Assembly (NCBI RefSeq): GCF_014649715.1
Contig: NZ_BMTO01000012.1
Span: 89,617 to 123,636, forward strand
Reading direction: 5' to 3'
Length of the DNA stretch: 34,020 nucleotides
Source of the DNA: Streptomyces lateritius
GTDB taxonomy: Bacteria > Actinomycetota > Actinomycetes > Streptomycetales > Streptomycetaceae
The notes under the pieces were generated by a model, which was not told the origin of the DNA, ran no database searches, and saw only the letters and a list, made by a program, of their open reading frames with translations. This document shows positions 15,238 through 23,342 of the stretch, piece by piece. Numbering within the stretch: position 1 is the stretch's first letter; each line of letters starts with the position of its first letter. The position numbers and the translations under genes are program-made.

Positions 15238-16131
15238 TCAGGGCGTCGCCGCCATCAGGTCGGAGACCTTGACGAAGCGGTAGCCTCGCGCCCGGAGTTC
15301 CGGGACGATCCGGCGGATGGCCTGTTCGGTGACGGGGGCGGCGCTGCGGGTGCAGTGCATGACCACGAGCGAGCCGGGCCGGACGCCCGCGAGGACCTGC
15401 TCGGCGACCGCGTCCGCGTCCTTGGCGAACGCGTCACCGCTGACCACGTCCCATTGGACCGCGGTCACCTTCGCGGGCCCGAGCGCGCGCAGCGCCTCGT
15501 CGTCGTAGCAGCCGCCGGGGAAGCGGAAGTACGGCACGACATTGCGCGCCCCCGCTTTCCGGAAGGCGTCGAAGGCCCGGCGTACGTCGGCGGCCATGTC
15601 CCGCTTCTCCACCGTCGGCAGGCCGTAGCAGGGCGAGGCGAAGGCGTAGTGGCTGTAGGAGTGGTTGGCGATCTCGAAGCGGGGATCGGTGCCGATGGAC
15701 CGGGCCTGGTTTGGGTACTCCTCTGCCCAGCGGCCCGTCATGAAGACCGTGGAGTCGACCTTCAGCCGCCGCAGGGTCTCGATCAGCCCCGGGTTGTCGA
15801 AGCGTTCTCCGCTGGCGGCCCGGGGCCCCTGATCGGCCGTCATGTCGGCGTCGAAGGTGAGCGCGACGACCTTGTCCCCGCCCTGCGACGTGCGGCGCGT
15901 GTAGACCGGAGTCACGCCGCCGGGGCCGGGCGCCATGGTGGGCGGCGCCTTGCGCACGGTCGCCGGGCCGGGCGCGGCGCCGGCACTCGCGGAAGCGGCC
16001 GGGGAAACGGGCGGGGAGGCACTCGCGGAGGCGCCCACGCGTGCGCTCGTATCCGCCGTGCCGCCGCCACAGCCGACAAGAGCCGCGCCCAACAGAGCGA
16101 ACACCGACATTCTTCGTACAGAAATCGTCAC
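15238..16131 (-). CDS. Polysaccharide deacetylase (NodB domain) lipoprotein
   Basis: A 297-residue carbohydrate esterase family 4-like protein. The lipobox LVGC (Cys21) is followed by a long Ala/Ser/Pro spacer (30-75) suited to crossing the wall. The NodB domain (about 86-290) has the catalytic/metal aspartates in LTFDADM (Asp94, Asp96), the metal histidines in ANHSYSHY (His157, His161), the FRFPGG motif near 209 and the terminal VVMHCTRSAAP. It should remove N-acetyl groups from a cell-wall or extracellular polymer; the substrate is not evident. GTG 16131 is used. ATG 16110 would still keep the lipobox but leaves a very short n-region. Confidence 0.88.
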   Translation of the reverse strand: MTISVRRMSVFALLGAALVGCGGGTADTSARVGASASASPPVSPAASASAGAAPGPATVRKAPPTMAPGPGGVTPVYTRRTSQGGDKVVALTFDADMTADQGPRAASGERFDNPGLIETLRRLKVDSTVFMTGRWAEEYPNQARSIGTDPRFEIANHSYSHYAFASPCYGLPTVEKRDMAADVRRAFDAFRKAGARNVVPYFRFPGGCYDDEALRALGPAKVTAVQWDVVSGDAFAKDADAVAEQVLAGVRPGSLVVMHCTRSAAPVTEQAIRRIVPELRARGYRFVKVSDLMAATP

Positions 16132-16196
16132 GAACGGAAGTTATCCGATCGCATCGATCAACACTCGCGAGGCGCCGTCTCGAGTGGAGTTGTCGC

Positions 16197-16233
16197 CCGC
16201 CCGGCTCTCACCGCATCCCGGCTTCCCGGGCGG
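16197..16233. terminator. Possible terminator after the MerR-type regulator gene
   Basis: A perfect 8-bp inverted repeat CCGCCCGG / CCGGGCGG with a 21-nt loop, 22 nt beyond the stop of the regulator gene in its direction of transcription. The long loop lowers confidence. Confidence 0.35.
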
Positions 16234-16254
16234 ACGACGGGGCTCGCGGGATTC

Positions 16255-16989
16255 TCATCCGCGTTCGCGGAGGTACGCCTCCAGCTCTGCGGCCCCGGCC
16301 AGCATCGCCCGGCCGCGTGCGGACAGTCGGCCGTGCCAGTCGCCCAGGGCGGCCTCCAGCGGCTCGAGGCCGCCCGCCGCCCGCACCTGGGCGATCAGCG
16401 GGGCGATCCGCTCCAGCGGGTAGCCGCCCCGCCGGAGCTGGTGGGCCAGCCGGGCGTCCCGGACGTCGGCCTCGTCGTAGACGCGGTACCCGGTCCCCGG
16501 GTCGCGGCGCGGGCGCACCAGCCCGGCGCGCTCCCACTTGCGCAGCGTCGCCGGCCGGATCCCGAGCTTCCCCGCCAGCGGTCCGATGAACGTGCCGCCG
16601 GGCTCTGGGGCGAGCGCCGTGGTGGGCTCCAGATCGCGCAGGGCGTCCTCCACGGCCCGCAGGGTCCGCCGGTCGTCGAGGAGCTGGGCGTGGCTCTCGT
16701 CGATGAGGCGGAACGCCCCGTCGACCGCGCCCTCGTTCACGGCCCGCATGATCGACGTCGCCGTCCGGTGGCCGTGGCCGGGCACCAGGGCGAGGAACGC
16801 GCGCAGGGCGCCCGCGTGCAGCGAGGTGTAGGTCCGGTAGCCGGTGGGGGTGCGACCGGCGGCCGGGAGGATGCCGGTCTCCTCGTAGTTCCTGACCGCC
16901 TGCGTCGACAGGCCGTGCCGACGCGCCAGATCGACCGGCCTGAGCCGCCGCCCACCGCTTTGAAGGCCGCTTTGAAGGTTTTGCCCCAT
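16255..16989 (-). CDS. MerR-type regulator with two HTH domains (TioE-like)
   Basis: A 244-residue protein made of two MerR-like winged-helix units in tandem. The first spans about 17-85 (VDLARRHGLSTQAVRNYEETGIL, then GYRTY). The second spans about 137-205 (LAGKLGIRPATLRKWERAGLV, then GYRVYDEADVRDARL, and GGYPLERIAPLI). Duplicated MerR regulators of this kind are called TioE family and often sit beside resistance or export genes. There is no CxnC metal-binding loop, so an organic ligand is more likely than a metal. ATG 16989 opens with a short LQSGLQSG duplication encoded by a direct repeat. The divergent esterase gene starts 58 nt away with a perfect dyad between, which suggests that it controls that gene and itself. 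Confidence 0.87.
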   Translation of the reverse strand: MGQNLQSGLQSGGRRLRPVDLARRHGLSTQAVRNYEETGILPAAGRTPTGYRTYTSLHAGALRAFLALVPGHGHRTATSIMRAVNEGAVDGAFRLIDESHAQLLDDRRTLRAVEDALRDLEPTTALAPEPGGTFIGPLAGKLGIRPATLRKWERAGLVRPRRDPGTGYRVYDEADVRDARLAHQLRRGGYPLERIAPLIAQVRAAGGLEPLEAALGDWHGRLSARGRAMLAGAAELEAYLRERG

Positions 16990-17026
16990 AAGGACGACGA
17001 TATCGCGGGAAAGTTTCCACCGAAGG

Positions 17027-17044
17027 TTCAACGATACCGTTGAA
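17027..17044. promoter_or_regulatory. Perfect dyad TTCAACG-n4-CGTTGAA in the regulator/esterase divergent region
   Basis: Two 7-bp arms, TTCAACG and CGTTGAA, flank ATAC. The dyad ends 3 nt before the esterase ATG and lies 37 nt from the regulator ATG. TACCGT (17035-17040), inside the dyad, fits a TAnnnT -10 element about 7 nt from the ATG, which would give a leaderless esterase transcript. Operator function for the MerR-type protein is inferred. Confidence 0.55.
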
Positions 17045-17047
17045 GGC

Positions 17048-18268
17048 ATGGCTACCCACATCGCGGACACCGCCCATGCCGTCGACGTTGCCGCCGTCAT
17101 GAGGCTGCTCCCGGGCGCCCGGCCCCGGCTGCTCGCCCTGGGTGAGCCCACCCATGGCGAGGACGCTCTGCTCGACCTGCGCAACGAGCTCTTCCGGCAG
17201 CTCGTCGAGGAAGAGGGCTACCGGACGATCGCGATCGAGAGCGACTGCATGCGGGGCCTGGTCGTGGACGACCACGTCACCTCGGGCAGGGGCACTCTCG
17301 ACGAGGTCATGGAGGACGGAATCAGCCACGGCTGGGGCGCCTCCGCGGCCAACCGCGAGCTCGTGCGCTGGATGCGCGCCTACAACGACGGCCGGCCCAC
17401 GTCGGAGCGGCTCCGCTTCGCCGGCTTCGACGGCCCGCTGGAGATCACCGGCGCCGCGAGCCCCCGACAGGCCCTCCTCGCACTCCACGACCACCTTGCG
17501 GCCCGGGTCGACCCGGACCTGCTCCCCTGCACCGCGGAAACCCTCGACCGCCTGCTCGGCGCCGACGACCGGTGGACCGACCCCGCCGCGATGAGGGACC
17601 CGTCCCGGTCCGTGGGGCGGTCGGCCGAGGCCGGCCGGCTGCGGCTGCTCGCCGACGATCTGGTGACGCTGTTCGACGAGCAGACGCCCCACCTGATCAG
17701 CGTGTCCTCGCGAGACGACTGGGACCGGGCGCGCCTGTACGGCCGCACCGCCCTCGGCCTGCTGCGCTACCACCACTGGATGGCCGACACCTCGCCTGCC
17801 CGCCTGACCCGGCTGGTGGCGGCGCGGGACCAGATGATGGCCGAGAACCTCCTCGCCCTCGCCGCTCGGGGCCCGGTACTGGTCCACGCCCACAACTCCC
17901 ATCTCCAACGGGAGCAGAGCACCATGCGGATGGGCGGGGAGCCACTGCGGTGGTGGAGCGCCGGTGCGCTGGTGAGCGCCCGGCTCGGCGAGGAGTACGC
18001 CTTCCTCGCCACGGCCCTCGGCACGATCCGGCACCGGGGAGTGGACACCCCGCCGCCGGACAGCGTCGAAGGACTCCTGTACGCGATCCCGGAAGACCGC
18101 TGCCTCGTCGACGCCCGGCGGCTGGCCACCGCCCTGCGCGACACACCACCCGCGCCCCGCGTGTCCCCCTGGTTCGGCTACGCCCCGGTCGACCCGGCCC
18201 TCCTCGCGGACAGCGACGGCCTCGTGTTCGTCAAGGACGTCCCGCAGAGCGGCTCACGTGGCCTGTAG
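17048..18268 (+). CDS. Erythromycin esterase family protein
   Basis: A 406-residue protein of the EreA/EreB/succinoglycan-biosynthesis esterase superfamily. Conserved active-site segments are present: LGEPTHGED (31-39, with His36), AIESD (62-66), RDQMMAENLLAL (260-271) and HAHNSHL (280-286). EreA/EreB hydrolyse the macrolactone ring of 14-membered macrolides. Most chromosomal actinobacterial relatives have not been tested, and this one could act on another lactone. It is divergent from the TioE-like regulator, whose gene pairing suggests inducible detoxification. Its 3' end overlaps the convergent PPK2 gene by 15 bp. Confidence 0.85.
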   Translation: MATHIADTAHAVDVAAVMRLLPGARPRLLALGEPTHGEDALLDLRNELFRQLVEEEGYRTIAIESDCMRGLVVDDHVTSGRGTLDEVMEDGISHGWGASAANRELVRWMRAYNDGRPTSERLRFAGFDGPLEITGAASPRQALLALHDHLAARVDPDLLPCTAETLDRLLGADDRWTDPAAMRDPSRSVGRSAEAGRLRLLADDLVTLFDEQTPHLISVSSRDDWDRARLYGRTALGLLRYHHWMADTSPARLTRLVAARDQMMAENLLALAARGPVLVHAHNSHLQREQSTMRMGGEPLRWWSAGALVSARLGEEYAFLATALGTIRHRGVDTPPPDSVEGLLYAIPEDRCLVDARRLATALRDTPPAPRVSPWFGYAPVDPALLADSDGLVFVKDVPQSGSRGL

Positions 18269-19159
18269 CCTCCTGCGGCACTCCGCCACGTCGAAGTCGC
18301 CCTCCGGGTAGCGCGGATCCAGTGCCTCCAGGTGCTCCAGGAGCAGTGTGCTGATCGCCCAGTTGCGGTACCACTTCCGGTCCGCCGGGACCACGTACCA
18401 CGGCGCGCCGTCCGTCGAGCAGCGTTCGAGGGCGGTCTCGTACGCCCGCTGGTACGCGGGCCACAGCGCCCGGTCCTCGATGTCGCCCGAGCTGAACTTC
18501 CAGTGCTTCTCCGGGTTGTCGAGGCGCGCCAGGAGGCGGGCGCGCTGCTCCTCGTACGAGAGGTGGAGAAAGACCTTGACGACCGTGACGCCGTCCTCGG
18601 CGAGGGTCTCCTCGAAGCGGTTGATCTGGCCGTAGCGGGCCCCGAGGTCGCGACGGGGGACCAGCTCGTGGACCCGGGCGACCAGGACGTCCTCGTAGTG
18701 CGAGCGGTCGAAGATGCCGATCTCGCCCGGCCCCGGCAGCGACTGCTTGATCCGCCAGAGAAAGTGGTGGCTCCGCTCCTCCGCCGTGGGCGCCTTGAAG
18801 GCCCGGACCCGGCAGCCCGAGGGGTTGAGGTAGCCGATCACGTGCTTGACGGTGCCGCCCTTGCCGCTGGTGTCCATGCCCTGCAGGATCAGCAGCACCC
18901 GGCGCCGGTCGCCCGCCGTGCTCGACGCGTACAGCCGCTCCTGGAGCTCGGCGAGGCGCGGGGCGAGACCCGTCATGGCCTCGGCGCCGGCCGCCTTGTC
19001 GGTGGGTCCCGCGTGGATGCCGGAGGTGCTGTACGAGGAGAGGTCGACGGGCTCGCCGACGGGGACGCGCAGCAGGTCACGGAGGACCACGGGCCGCGCC
19101 GGAGCCTCCTCCCGCGCCTCGCCCCTGTCCCTGTCCTTCGCCTGCTCCTTCTTCGGCAC
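18254..19159 (-). CDS. ppk2: Polyphosphate kinase 2 family protein
   Basis: A 301-residue cytosolic PPK2. It transfers phosphate between polyphosphate and nucleotides. Walker A is GMDTSGKGG (94-102), Walker B/lid is FDRSHYEDVLVARV (150-163), and the conserved NPEKHWKFSSGDIEDRALWPAYQRAYE and APWYVVPADRKWYRNWAI follow. The single-domain architecture with Asp after GM (GMDTSGKGG) is common to PPK2 classes that phosphorylate nucleoside mono- or diphosphates; the class is not certain from sequence alone. I chose GTG 19159 because AAGGGG lies 6 nt upstream. An in-frame GTG at 19219 would add a basic 20-residue leader. The stop lies inside the 3' end of the esterase gene. Confidence 0.9.
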   Translation of the reverse strand: MPKKEQAKDRDRGEAREEAPARPVVLRDLLRVPVGEPVDLSSYSTSGIHAGPTDKAAGAEAMTGLAPRLAELQERLYASSTAGDRRRVLLILQGMDTSGKGGTVKHVIGYLNPSGCRVRAFKAPTAEERSHHFLWRIKQSLPGPGEIGIFDRSHYEDVLVARVHELVPRRDLGARYGQINRFEETLAEDGVTVVKVFLHLSYEEQRARLLARLDNPEKHWKFSSGDIEDRALWPAYQRAYETALERCSTDGAPWYVVPADRKWYRNWAISTLLLEHLEALDPRYPEGDFDVAECRRRLQAT

Positions 19160-19280
19160 CTCGGGCCCCTTCCCGTCCGTCGCTCGCCTTCCCCCGATCC
19201 TGCGACGGAATCCACGCACCCGCGACCGGCCGCGCCACGCGGGACCGGTGACGCGACCGGAACGGGTTGCGGGGCCTACG

Positions 19281-20639
19281 TCAGCACCACGGGCCCGTCA
19301 CCGCGAACGTCGTCCCCGGCGCGTAGCAGTTGACGTACATGGTCCGCCCGTCCGGCGAGAACGTGACGCCCGCGAACTCGCCCCACTCCGGGGCCTCGGG
19401 CGTCCCGATGTTCTGGGCCCCGCGCGCCACCGCGTACAGCTCGCCCTTCCGGCTGAGCCCGTAGACGTGCTGCGCGCCGTCGCCGTCCTCGCAGACCATC
19501 AGGCCGCCGCCGGGCGCGAGGCAGATGTTGTCCGGCGACTCGCCGGGCAGCTGGATGTCGGTGCTCGGTCCGAAGACGACGACGAGGGTGAGCCGGCGGC
19601 GGTGCGGCTCGTACTTCCACACCTGGCCGAAGTGGGTCGCCCCGGAACCGTCCTTGGCGCGGGCGAAGCTGGAGACGAAGTACACCGCCCGCCCGCCCCA
19701 GTAGCAGCCCTCCAGCTTCTGCGCGTGCGTGATGCCCTTCGGCCCGAAGTCCTGCAGCCTGATCGGCGTCTGGGCGGCCTGCGGGTCCGGTACGGGCACC
19801 CACTCGACGCCCCCGAAACTCGCCCCGGTCTCCTGGATCACGGAGAGGTCGGGCACCCCCGGCACCCGCATGGCCTCCAGGGCGCCGCCCGCCCGCAGCG
19901 AACCGTGGCCGCCCAGCGGCTTCTCCGGCAGGAAGCGGTAGAAGAGCCCGAAGGGGTGCTGGAAGGCGTCCTCCGTCTCGTACACGATGCCGCTCTTCGG
20001 GTCGACGGCGATCGCCTCGTGCTGGAAGCGGCCCATGGCCGTGAGCGGTACGGCCCCGGTGCGGCGCGGGTCGGCGCCGTCGACCTCGAAGATGAAGCCG
20101 TGGTCCTTGGTGTAGCCGTTCGTGCCGGCCTTGTCCTCGGTCTCCTCGCAGGTGAGCCAGGTGCCCCAAGGGGTCGGCCCGCCGGCGCAGTTGACGGCGG
20201 TGCCCGCGATGGCGACCCGCTCGCCGAGGACGTTGCCACGCCCGTCGAGCTCCAGCGCCGTGCAGCCGCCCTTGGCGGCGGGGTCGTACGTCAGCCCCTC
20301 GACAATGGGGACGCCTATCTTGCCGCTGACCCGGTTCTCGTGGTTGCGGACCAGGTGTACCCGGCCGCGGCGGCCGGCGAAGGCGCCCATGCCGTCGTGG
20401 TTGCTGGGGACCCGGCCCTCGCCGGAGCGGAGCGGGTCGCCCTCGCGGGAGAGGACCTTGTAGCGGAAACCCGCGGGGAGGTCGAGGAGCCCGGCGGGGT
20501 CGGGGACGAGCGGGCCGTATCCGGCCCCGGTGCTCGCGGCGGCGCTGCCGGCGAAGAGTTCGGAGAAGGCGCCCGAGAAGGCGATTCCGGCGACGGACGC
20601 GCCGGTGCGGGAAAGGATCTGACGTCGTGTTGCGGACAT
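19281..20639 (-). CDS. Tat-exported PhoX-family (DUF839) protein
   Basis: A 452-residue beta-propeller protein of the PhoX alkaline-phosphatase family. It begins with a Tat signal (TRRQIL at 4-9, then a moderately hydrophobic stretch, then AGSAAAS), so it should be folded and loaded with metal in the cytosol and exported. PhoX metal-site motifs are present: VRNHEN, TCEETED, GRFQHEA, SPDNICLAPGG and the terminal FSPDGRTMYVN. Characterised PhoX enzymes use Fe and Ca to hydrolyse phosphomonoesters. This one is on the shorter side, so activity is probable but unproven. ATG 20639 was chosen because the Tat motif follows directly; an upstream ATG would add a non-signal leader. OsmC lies upstream on the same strand across structured DNA. 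Confidence 0.87.
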   Translation of the reverse strand: MSATRRQILSRTGASVAGIAFSGAFSELFAGSAAASTGAGYGPLVPDPAGLLDLPAGFRYKVLSREGDPLRSGEGRVPSNHDGMGAFAGRRGRVHLVRNHENRVSGKIGVPIVEGLTYDPAAKGGCTALELDGRGNVLGERVAIAGTAVNCAGGPTPWGTWLTCEETEDKAGTNGYTKDHGFIFEVDGADPRRTGAVPLTAMGRFQHEAIAVDPKSGIVYETEDAFQHPFGLFYRFLPEKPLGGHGSLRAGGALEAMRVPGVPDLSVIQETGASFGGVEWVPVPDPQAAQTPIRLQDFGPKGITHAQKLEGCYWGGRAVYFVSSFARAKDGSGATHFGQVWKYEPHRRRLTLVVVFGPSTDIQLPGESPDNICLAPGGGLMVCEDGDGAQHVYGLSRKGELYAVARGAQNIGTPEAPEWGEFAGVTFSPDGRTMYVNCYAPGTTFAVTGPWC

Positions 20640-20660
20640 GAGGCGACAGCCCACTTCCTC

Positions 20661-20692
20661 TGGGGGTACCCCCATGCCGCAGGGTATGGGGG
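20661..20692. repeat. Overlapping palindrome TGGGGGTACCCCCA and hairpin CCCCCAT/ATGGGGG
   Basis: A perfect 14-bp palindrome (20661-20674) shares its right half with a second inverted repeat, CCCCCAT (20669-20675) with ATGGGGG (20686-20692) around a 10-nt loop. Only one of the two can form at a time. The element lies 22-53 nt upstream of the PhoX-like start, within its likely leader. GGGGGTACCCCC-type elements are frequent between Streptomyces genes; their role is unknown to me. Confidence 0.7.
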
Positions 20693-20758
20693 AGGACAGG
20701 GGGTGTGACATGAAGCGTGACAGCACACGGGTGGCGTGAACGTGTCACGTATGACGCA

Positions 20759-20810
20759 TGGCCCGCATGTGTATCACGTGCTGTGGTGACACGTGAACCC
20801 ATGCGGGCCA
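20759..20810. terminator. Large nested stem-loop after the OsmC gene
   Basis: The outer stem is TGGCCCGCATG (20759-20769) with CATGCGGGCCA (20800-20810), 11 bp and perfect. The inner stem is TCACGTG (20774-20780) with CACGTGA (20790-20796), 7 bp and perfect. They are separated by a small internal loop (4 and 3 nt) and closed by a 9-nt loop. It starts 24 nt after the OsmC stop, so termination is the simplest role. Confidence 0.7.
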
Positions 20811-20833
20811 CAACGGCCTCATGTGACGAGCGG

Positions 20834-21262
20834 TCAGGCGAGCTCGGCCGTCAGCGTGATCGTCGTGCCCGCGAGCGCCTGGCTCACCGGGCAGTTCTTC
20901 TTGGCGTCCTCGGCCAGGGACTGGAACTCGTCCGCGTCCAGGCCGGGGACGGTGCCGCGGACGGTGAGGTGGCTGCCCGTGATGCCCTGGCCCGGCACGA
21001 AGGTGACGTCGGCCTTGGTCTCCAGGCGGGTCGGCGCGTTGCCGGCCTTGGCCAGGATGTTGGAGAAGGCCATGTTGAAGCAGGAGGAGTGCGCGGCGGC
21101 GATCAGCTCCTCGGGGCTGGTCCTGCCGTTCGCCGCCTCGTCGGTGCGGGCCGGCCAGGACACCGGGTACTCGCCGATGCCCGACGAGTCGAGCGAGACG
21201 GTGCCCGAGCCCTTGAGGAGGTCGCCCTCCCAGACGGCGCGGGCGGAACGGGTTGCGGCCAT
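20834..21262 (-). CDS. OsmC family peroxiredoxin
   Basis: A 142-residue OsmC/Ohr-type thiol peroxidase that would reduce organic hydroperoxides with dithiol help. Both redox cysteines are in place: Cys61 in AAAHSSCFNMA and Cys124 in KKNCPVSQAL. The first strand begins WEGDLLKGSG and the substrate-side motif TSPEELIAAAH is normal. Length and motifs fit the OsmC rather than the Ohr branch. ATG 21262 has AAAGGGA 6 nt upstream; an upstream alternative start adds residues not seen in the family. It stands alone between ZapE upstream and the hairpin region downstream on the same strand. Confidence 0.92.
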   Translation of the reverse strand: MAATRSARAVWEGDLLKGSGTVSLDSSGIGEYPVSWPARTDEAANGRTSPEELIAAAHSSCFNMAFSNILAKAGNAPTRLETKADVTFVPGQGITGSHLTVRGTVPGLDADEFQSLAEDAKKNCPVSQALAGTTITLTAELA

Positions 21263-21296
21263 GATGAATCCCTTTCGGTCGGGTATGGCCCCCAAC

Positions 21297-22421
21297 CTAC
21301 TGCTCCACCAGTCCCTTTGCGTCGCGAGCCAGCGCGGTGAGCCGGGAGATCGCCCGGAAGTACTTCTTTCGGTACCCGCCCTTCAGCATCTCTTCACTGA
21401 ACAGCCGGTCGAAGGGGAGACCGGAGGCGAGCACCGGCACCTCCCGGTCGTACAGGCGGTCGGCGAGGACGACGAGCCGCAGCGCCGTCGACTGGTCCGG
21501 TACCGGCCGCACGTCGGTGAGGCAGACCGCGGTCAGGCCGTCGGTGAGCGCGCCGTACCGGCTGGGGTGGACCTTGGCCAGGTGGTCGAGGAGGTGCGGG
21601 AAGTCGTCGAGGGACGCGCCCGGGGTCGCGTACGCCGCCTTCGTCACCTGCTCGTCGGAGAACGGCGCGGGTGCCTCGGGCAGTCCCCGGTGGCGGTAGT
21701 CCTCGCCGTCGATCCGCAGCGGGCGGAAGTGGGCGGACAGGCCCTGGATCTCCCGGAGGAAGTCGGCGGCCGCGAAGCGGCCCTCGCCGAGCTTGCCGGG
21801 CAGCGTGTTGGACGTGGCGGCCAGCGCGACACCCGACTCGACGAGCCTGCTGAGCAGGGAGGAGACCAGGACGGTGTCGCCCGGGTCGTCCAGCTCGAAT
21901 TCGTCGATGCAGAGCAGCCGGTGCCCGCTGAGGGTCTTCACGGTCTGCTGGAAGCCGAGCGCGCCGACGAGGTTGGTCAGCTCCACGAAGGTGCCGAAGG
22001 CCTTGAGGGCCGGCTCGGCGGGCGTGGCGTGCCAGAGGGAGGCGAGCAGATGGGTCTTGCCCACGCCGTAGCCGCCGTCGAGATAGACCCCGCGGGGTCC
22101 GGCGGGCGCGGCCGGCTTCTTGGCGAACAGGCGGCTGAGGACCGGACGTCTGCCCGAGCCGGTGGCGTGCGCGCCGCCCAGTCCCTCGGCGAAGCCGCCG
22201 AGGATCTTGACCGCGTCGATCTGGCTCGGTTGGTTCGGGTCCGGGATGTACGTGTCGAACCGTACGGAGTCGAAGCGCGGCGGCGGCACCATCTCCGCGA
22301 CGAGCCGGTCCGCGGGGACATGCGGCTCCCGGGCGCAGAGGGAGACCGGAGCGGCTTCGGAGGAGGCCGCTTCGGTTATGGCGCGCGGGGCGCGGGGGGC
22401 GTGGGAGGAACGGGTCGACAC
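21297..22421 (-). CDS. zapE: ZapE/AFG1-like cell division ATPase
   Basis: A 374-residue AFG1-type P-loop ATPase. Walker A is GGYGVGKTH (116-124) and Walker B LLCIDEFELDDPGDT (about 170-184). The downstream motifs of the family are present (SNTLPGKLGEGRF, then the C-terminal FDRLFSEEMLKGGYRKKYFRAISRL). In E. coli ZapE associates with the Z-ring and affects division under low oxygen. In actinobacteria the role is untested. The first ~45 residues are low complexity. GTG 22421 has GGGGA 4 nt upstream. It diverges from the RibD_C reductase gene 36 bp away. Confidence 0.9.
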   Translation of the reverse strand: MSTRSSHAPRAPRAITEAASSEAAPVSLCAREPHVPADRLVAEMVPPPRFDSVRFDTYIPDPNQPSQIDAVKILGGFAEGLGGAHATGSGRRPVLSRLFAKKPAAPAGPRGVYLDGGYGVGKTHLLASLWHATPAEPALKAFGTFVELTNLVGALGFQQTVKTLSGHRLLCIDEFELDDPGDTVLVSSLLSRLVESGVALAATSNTLPGKLGEGRFAAADFLREIQGLSAHFRPLRIDGEDYRHRGLPEAPAPFSDEQVTKAAYATPGASLDDFPHLLDHLAKVHPSRYGALTDGLTAVCLTDVRPVPDQSTALRLVVLADRLYDREVPVLASGLPFDRLFSEEMLKGGYRKKYFRAISRLTALARDAKGLVEQ

Positions 22422-22457
22422 AGTTCCCCACTGTAAGCGCCGTGTCAGACTGCGAGG

Positions 22458-23237
22458 ATGCGACGCCTGCTCCCTGTGACGGACATGACAGCCGACGACG
22501 CCACCGCCGGGGACCGGGAGTGGTCCCTCGACGAGCTGGCCGACGCCTACGCGTACCCGGCACTGCCGCCCGGCGGGGCCTGGCTGCGGGCCAACATGGT
22601 CTCCTCCCTCGACGGGGCAGGTCAGCACGAGGGCCGCTCCCAGCCGCTCTCCTCCGACGCCGACATGCGGATCTTCGGCACGCTGCGCGGCCTGGCCGAT
22701 GTGGTCGTGGTGGGAGCGGAGACGGTACGCCTGGAGGGGTACCGCCCGGCCCGTGCCCGGGAGGCCTTCGCGGCGCGCCGGGAGGCGGCCGGGCAGGGGC
22801 CCGCGCCGACGATCGCCGTGGTGAGCGCCTCCCTTCAGCTGGACTTCTCGCTGCCACTGTTCACCGAGCCGCTCGTACCGACCCTGATCCTGACCGGGGC
22901 CGCGGCCTCCGCCGAGCGGGTGATGGCGGCGGAGAAGGCGGGCGCGGAGGTGGTGATCGCGGGCGACGGGCCCGGGGTGGAGCCGGCCCGCGCGGTGGCG
23001 GCGCTGGCCGAGCGGGGGCTGCGGCGGCAGCTGACCGAGGGCGGGCCCCGGCTGCTCGGCCAGTTCGTGGCGGCCGGAGTGCTCGACGAGCTGTGTCTGA
23101 CGGTCTCGCCGACGATGACCGCGGGCACGGCCCAGCGGATCGCGGGAGGCCCTTCGGTGGCCGTTCCGCAGCGGTTCTCCGTGGCGTCGGTGCTGGAGGA
23201 GGCCGGGTTCCTTTTCACCCGCTACCGTCGGATCTGA
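22458..23237 (+). CDS. RibD C-terminal (pyrimidine reductase/DHFR-like) family protein
   Basis: A 259-residue protein of the RibD_C fold. The substrate and NADPH-side motifs are conserved: ANMVSSLDGA (45-54), DMRIFGTLRGLADVVVVGAETVRLEGY (69-95), and TEGGPRLLGQFVAAGVLDELCLTVSPTM near 194-221. It lacks the deaminase domain of full-length RibD, so it is a stand-alone NADPH reductase. The riboflavin intermediate is the family substrate, but free-standing actinobacterial copies may act on other pyrimidines or pterins. No riboflavin genes or FMN riboswitch are in the window, so involvement in that pathway is unproven. Confidence 0.88.
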   Translation: MRRLLPVTDMTADDATAGDREWSLDELADAYAYPALPPGGAWLRANMVSSLDGAGQHEGRSQPLSSDADMRIFGTLRGLADVVVVGAETVRLEGYRPARAREAFAARREAAGQGPAPTIAVVSASLQLDFSLPLFTEPLVPTLILTGAAASAERVMAAEKAGAEVVIAGDGPGVEPARAVAALAERGLRRQLTEGGPRLLGQFVAAGVLDELCLTVSPTMTAGTAQRIAGGPSVAVPQRFSVASVLEEAGFLFTRYRRI

Positions 23238-23342
23238 CACGAGGTGGAATTTCCCGTTCCGGTTAGCTTCCGCTGGGCACACTTACCCTGCAGTCCCCGT
23301 GCGGGCACGGGGAAGGATGGTTTCCGCAGAAGGGCTCCTGAG

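Noticed and set aside
20640..20833. GTTCAC motifs upstream of the PhoX-like gene as a PhoP box
   Set aside because: The CAC/CA spacings (19 and 12 nt) do not fit the 11-nt direct-repeat period of Streptomyces PHO boxes.
22458..23237. Riboflavin biosynthesis locus
   Set aside because: Only a lone RibD_C reductase is present, with no ribA/B/E/H and no FMN riboswitch.
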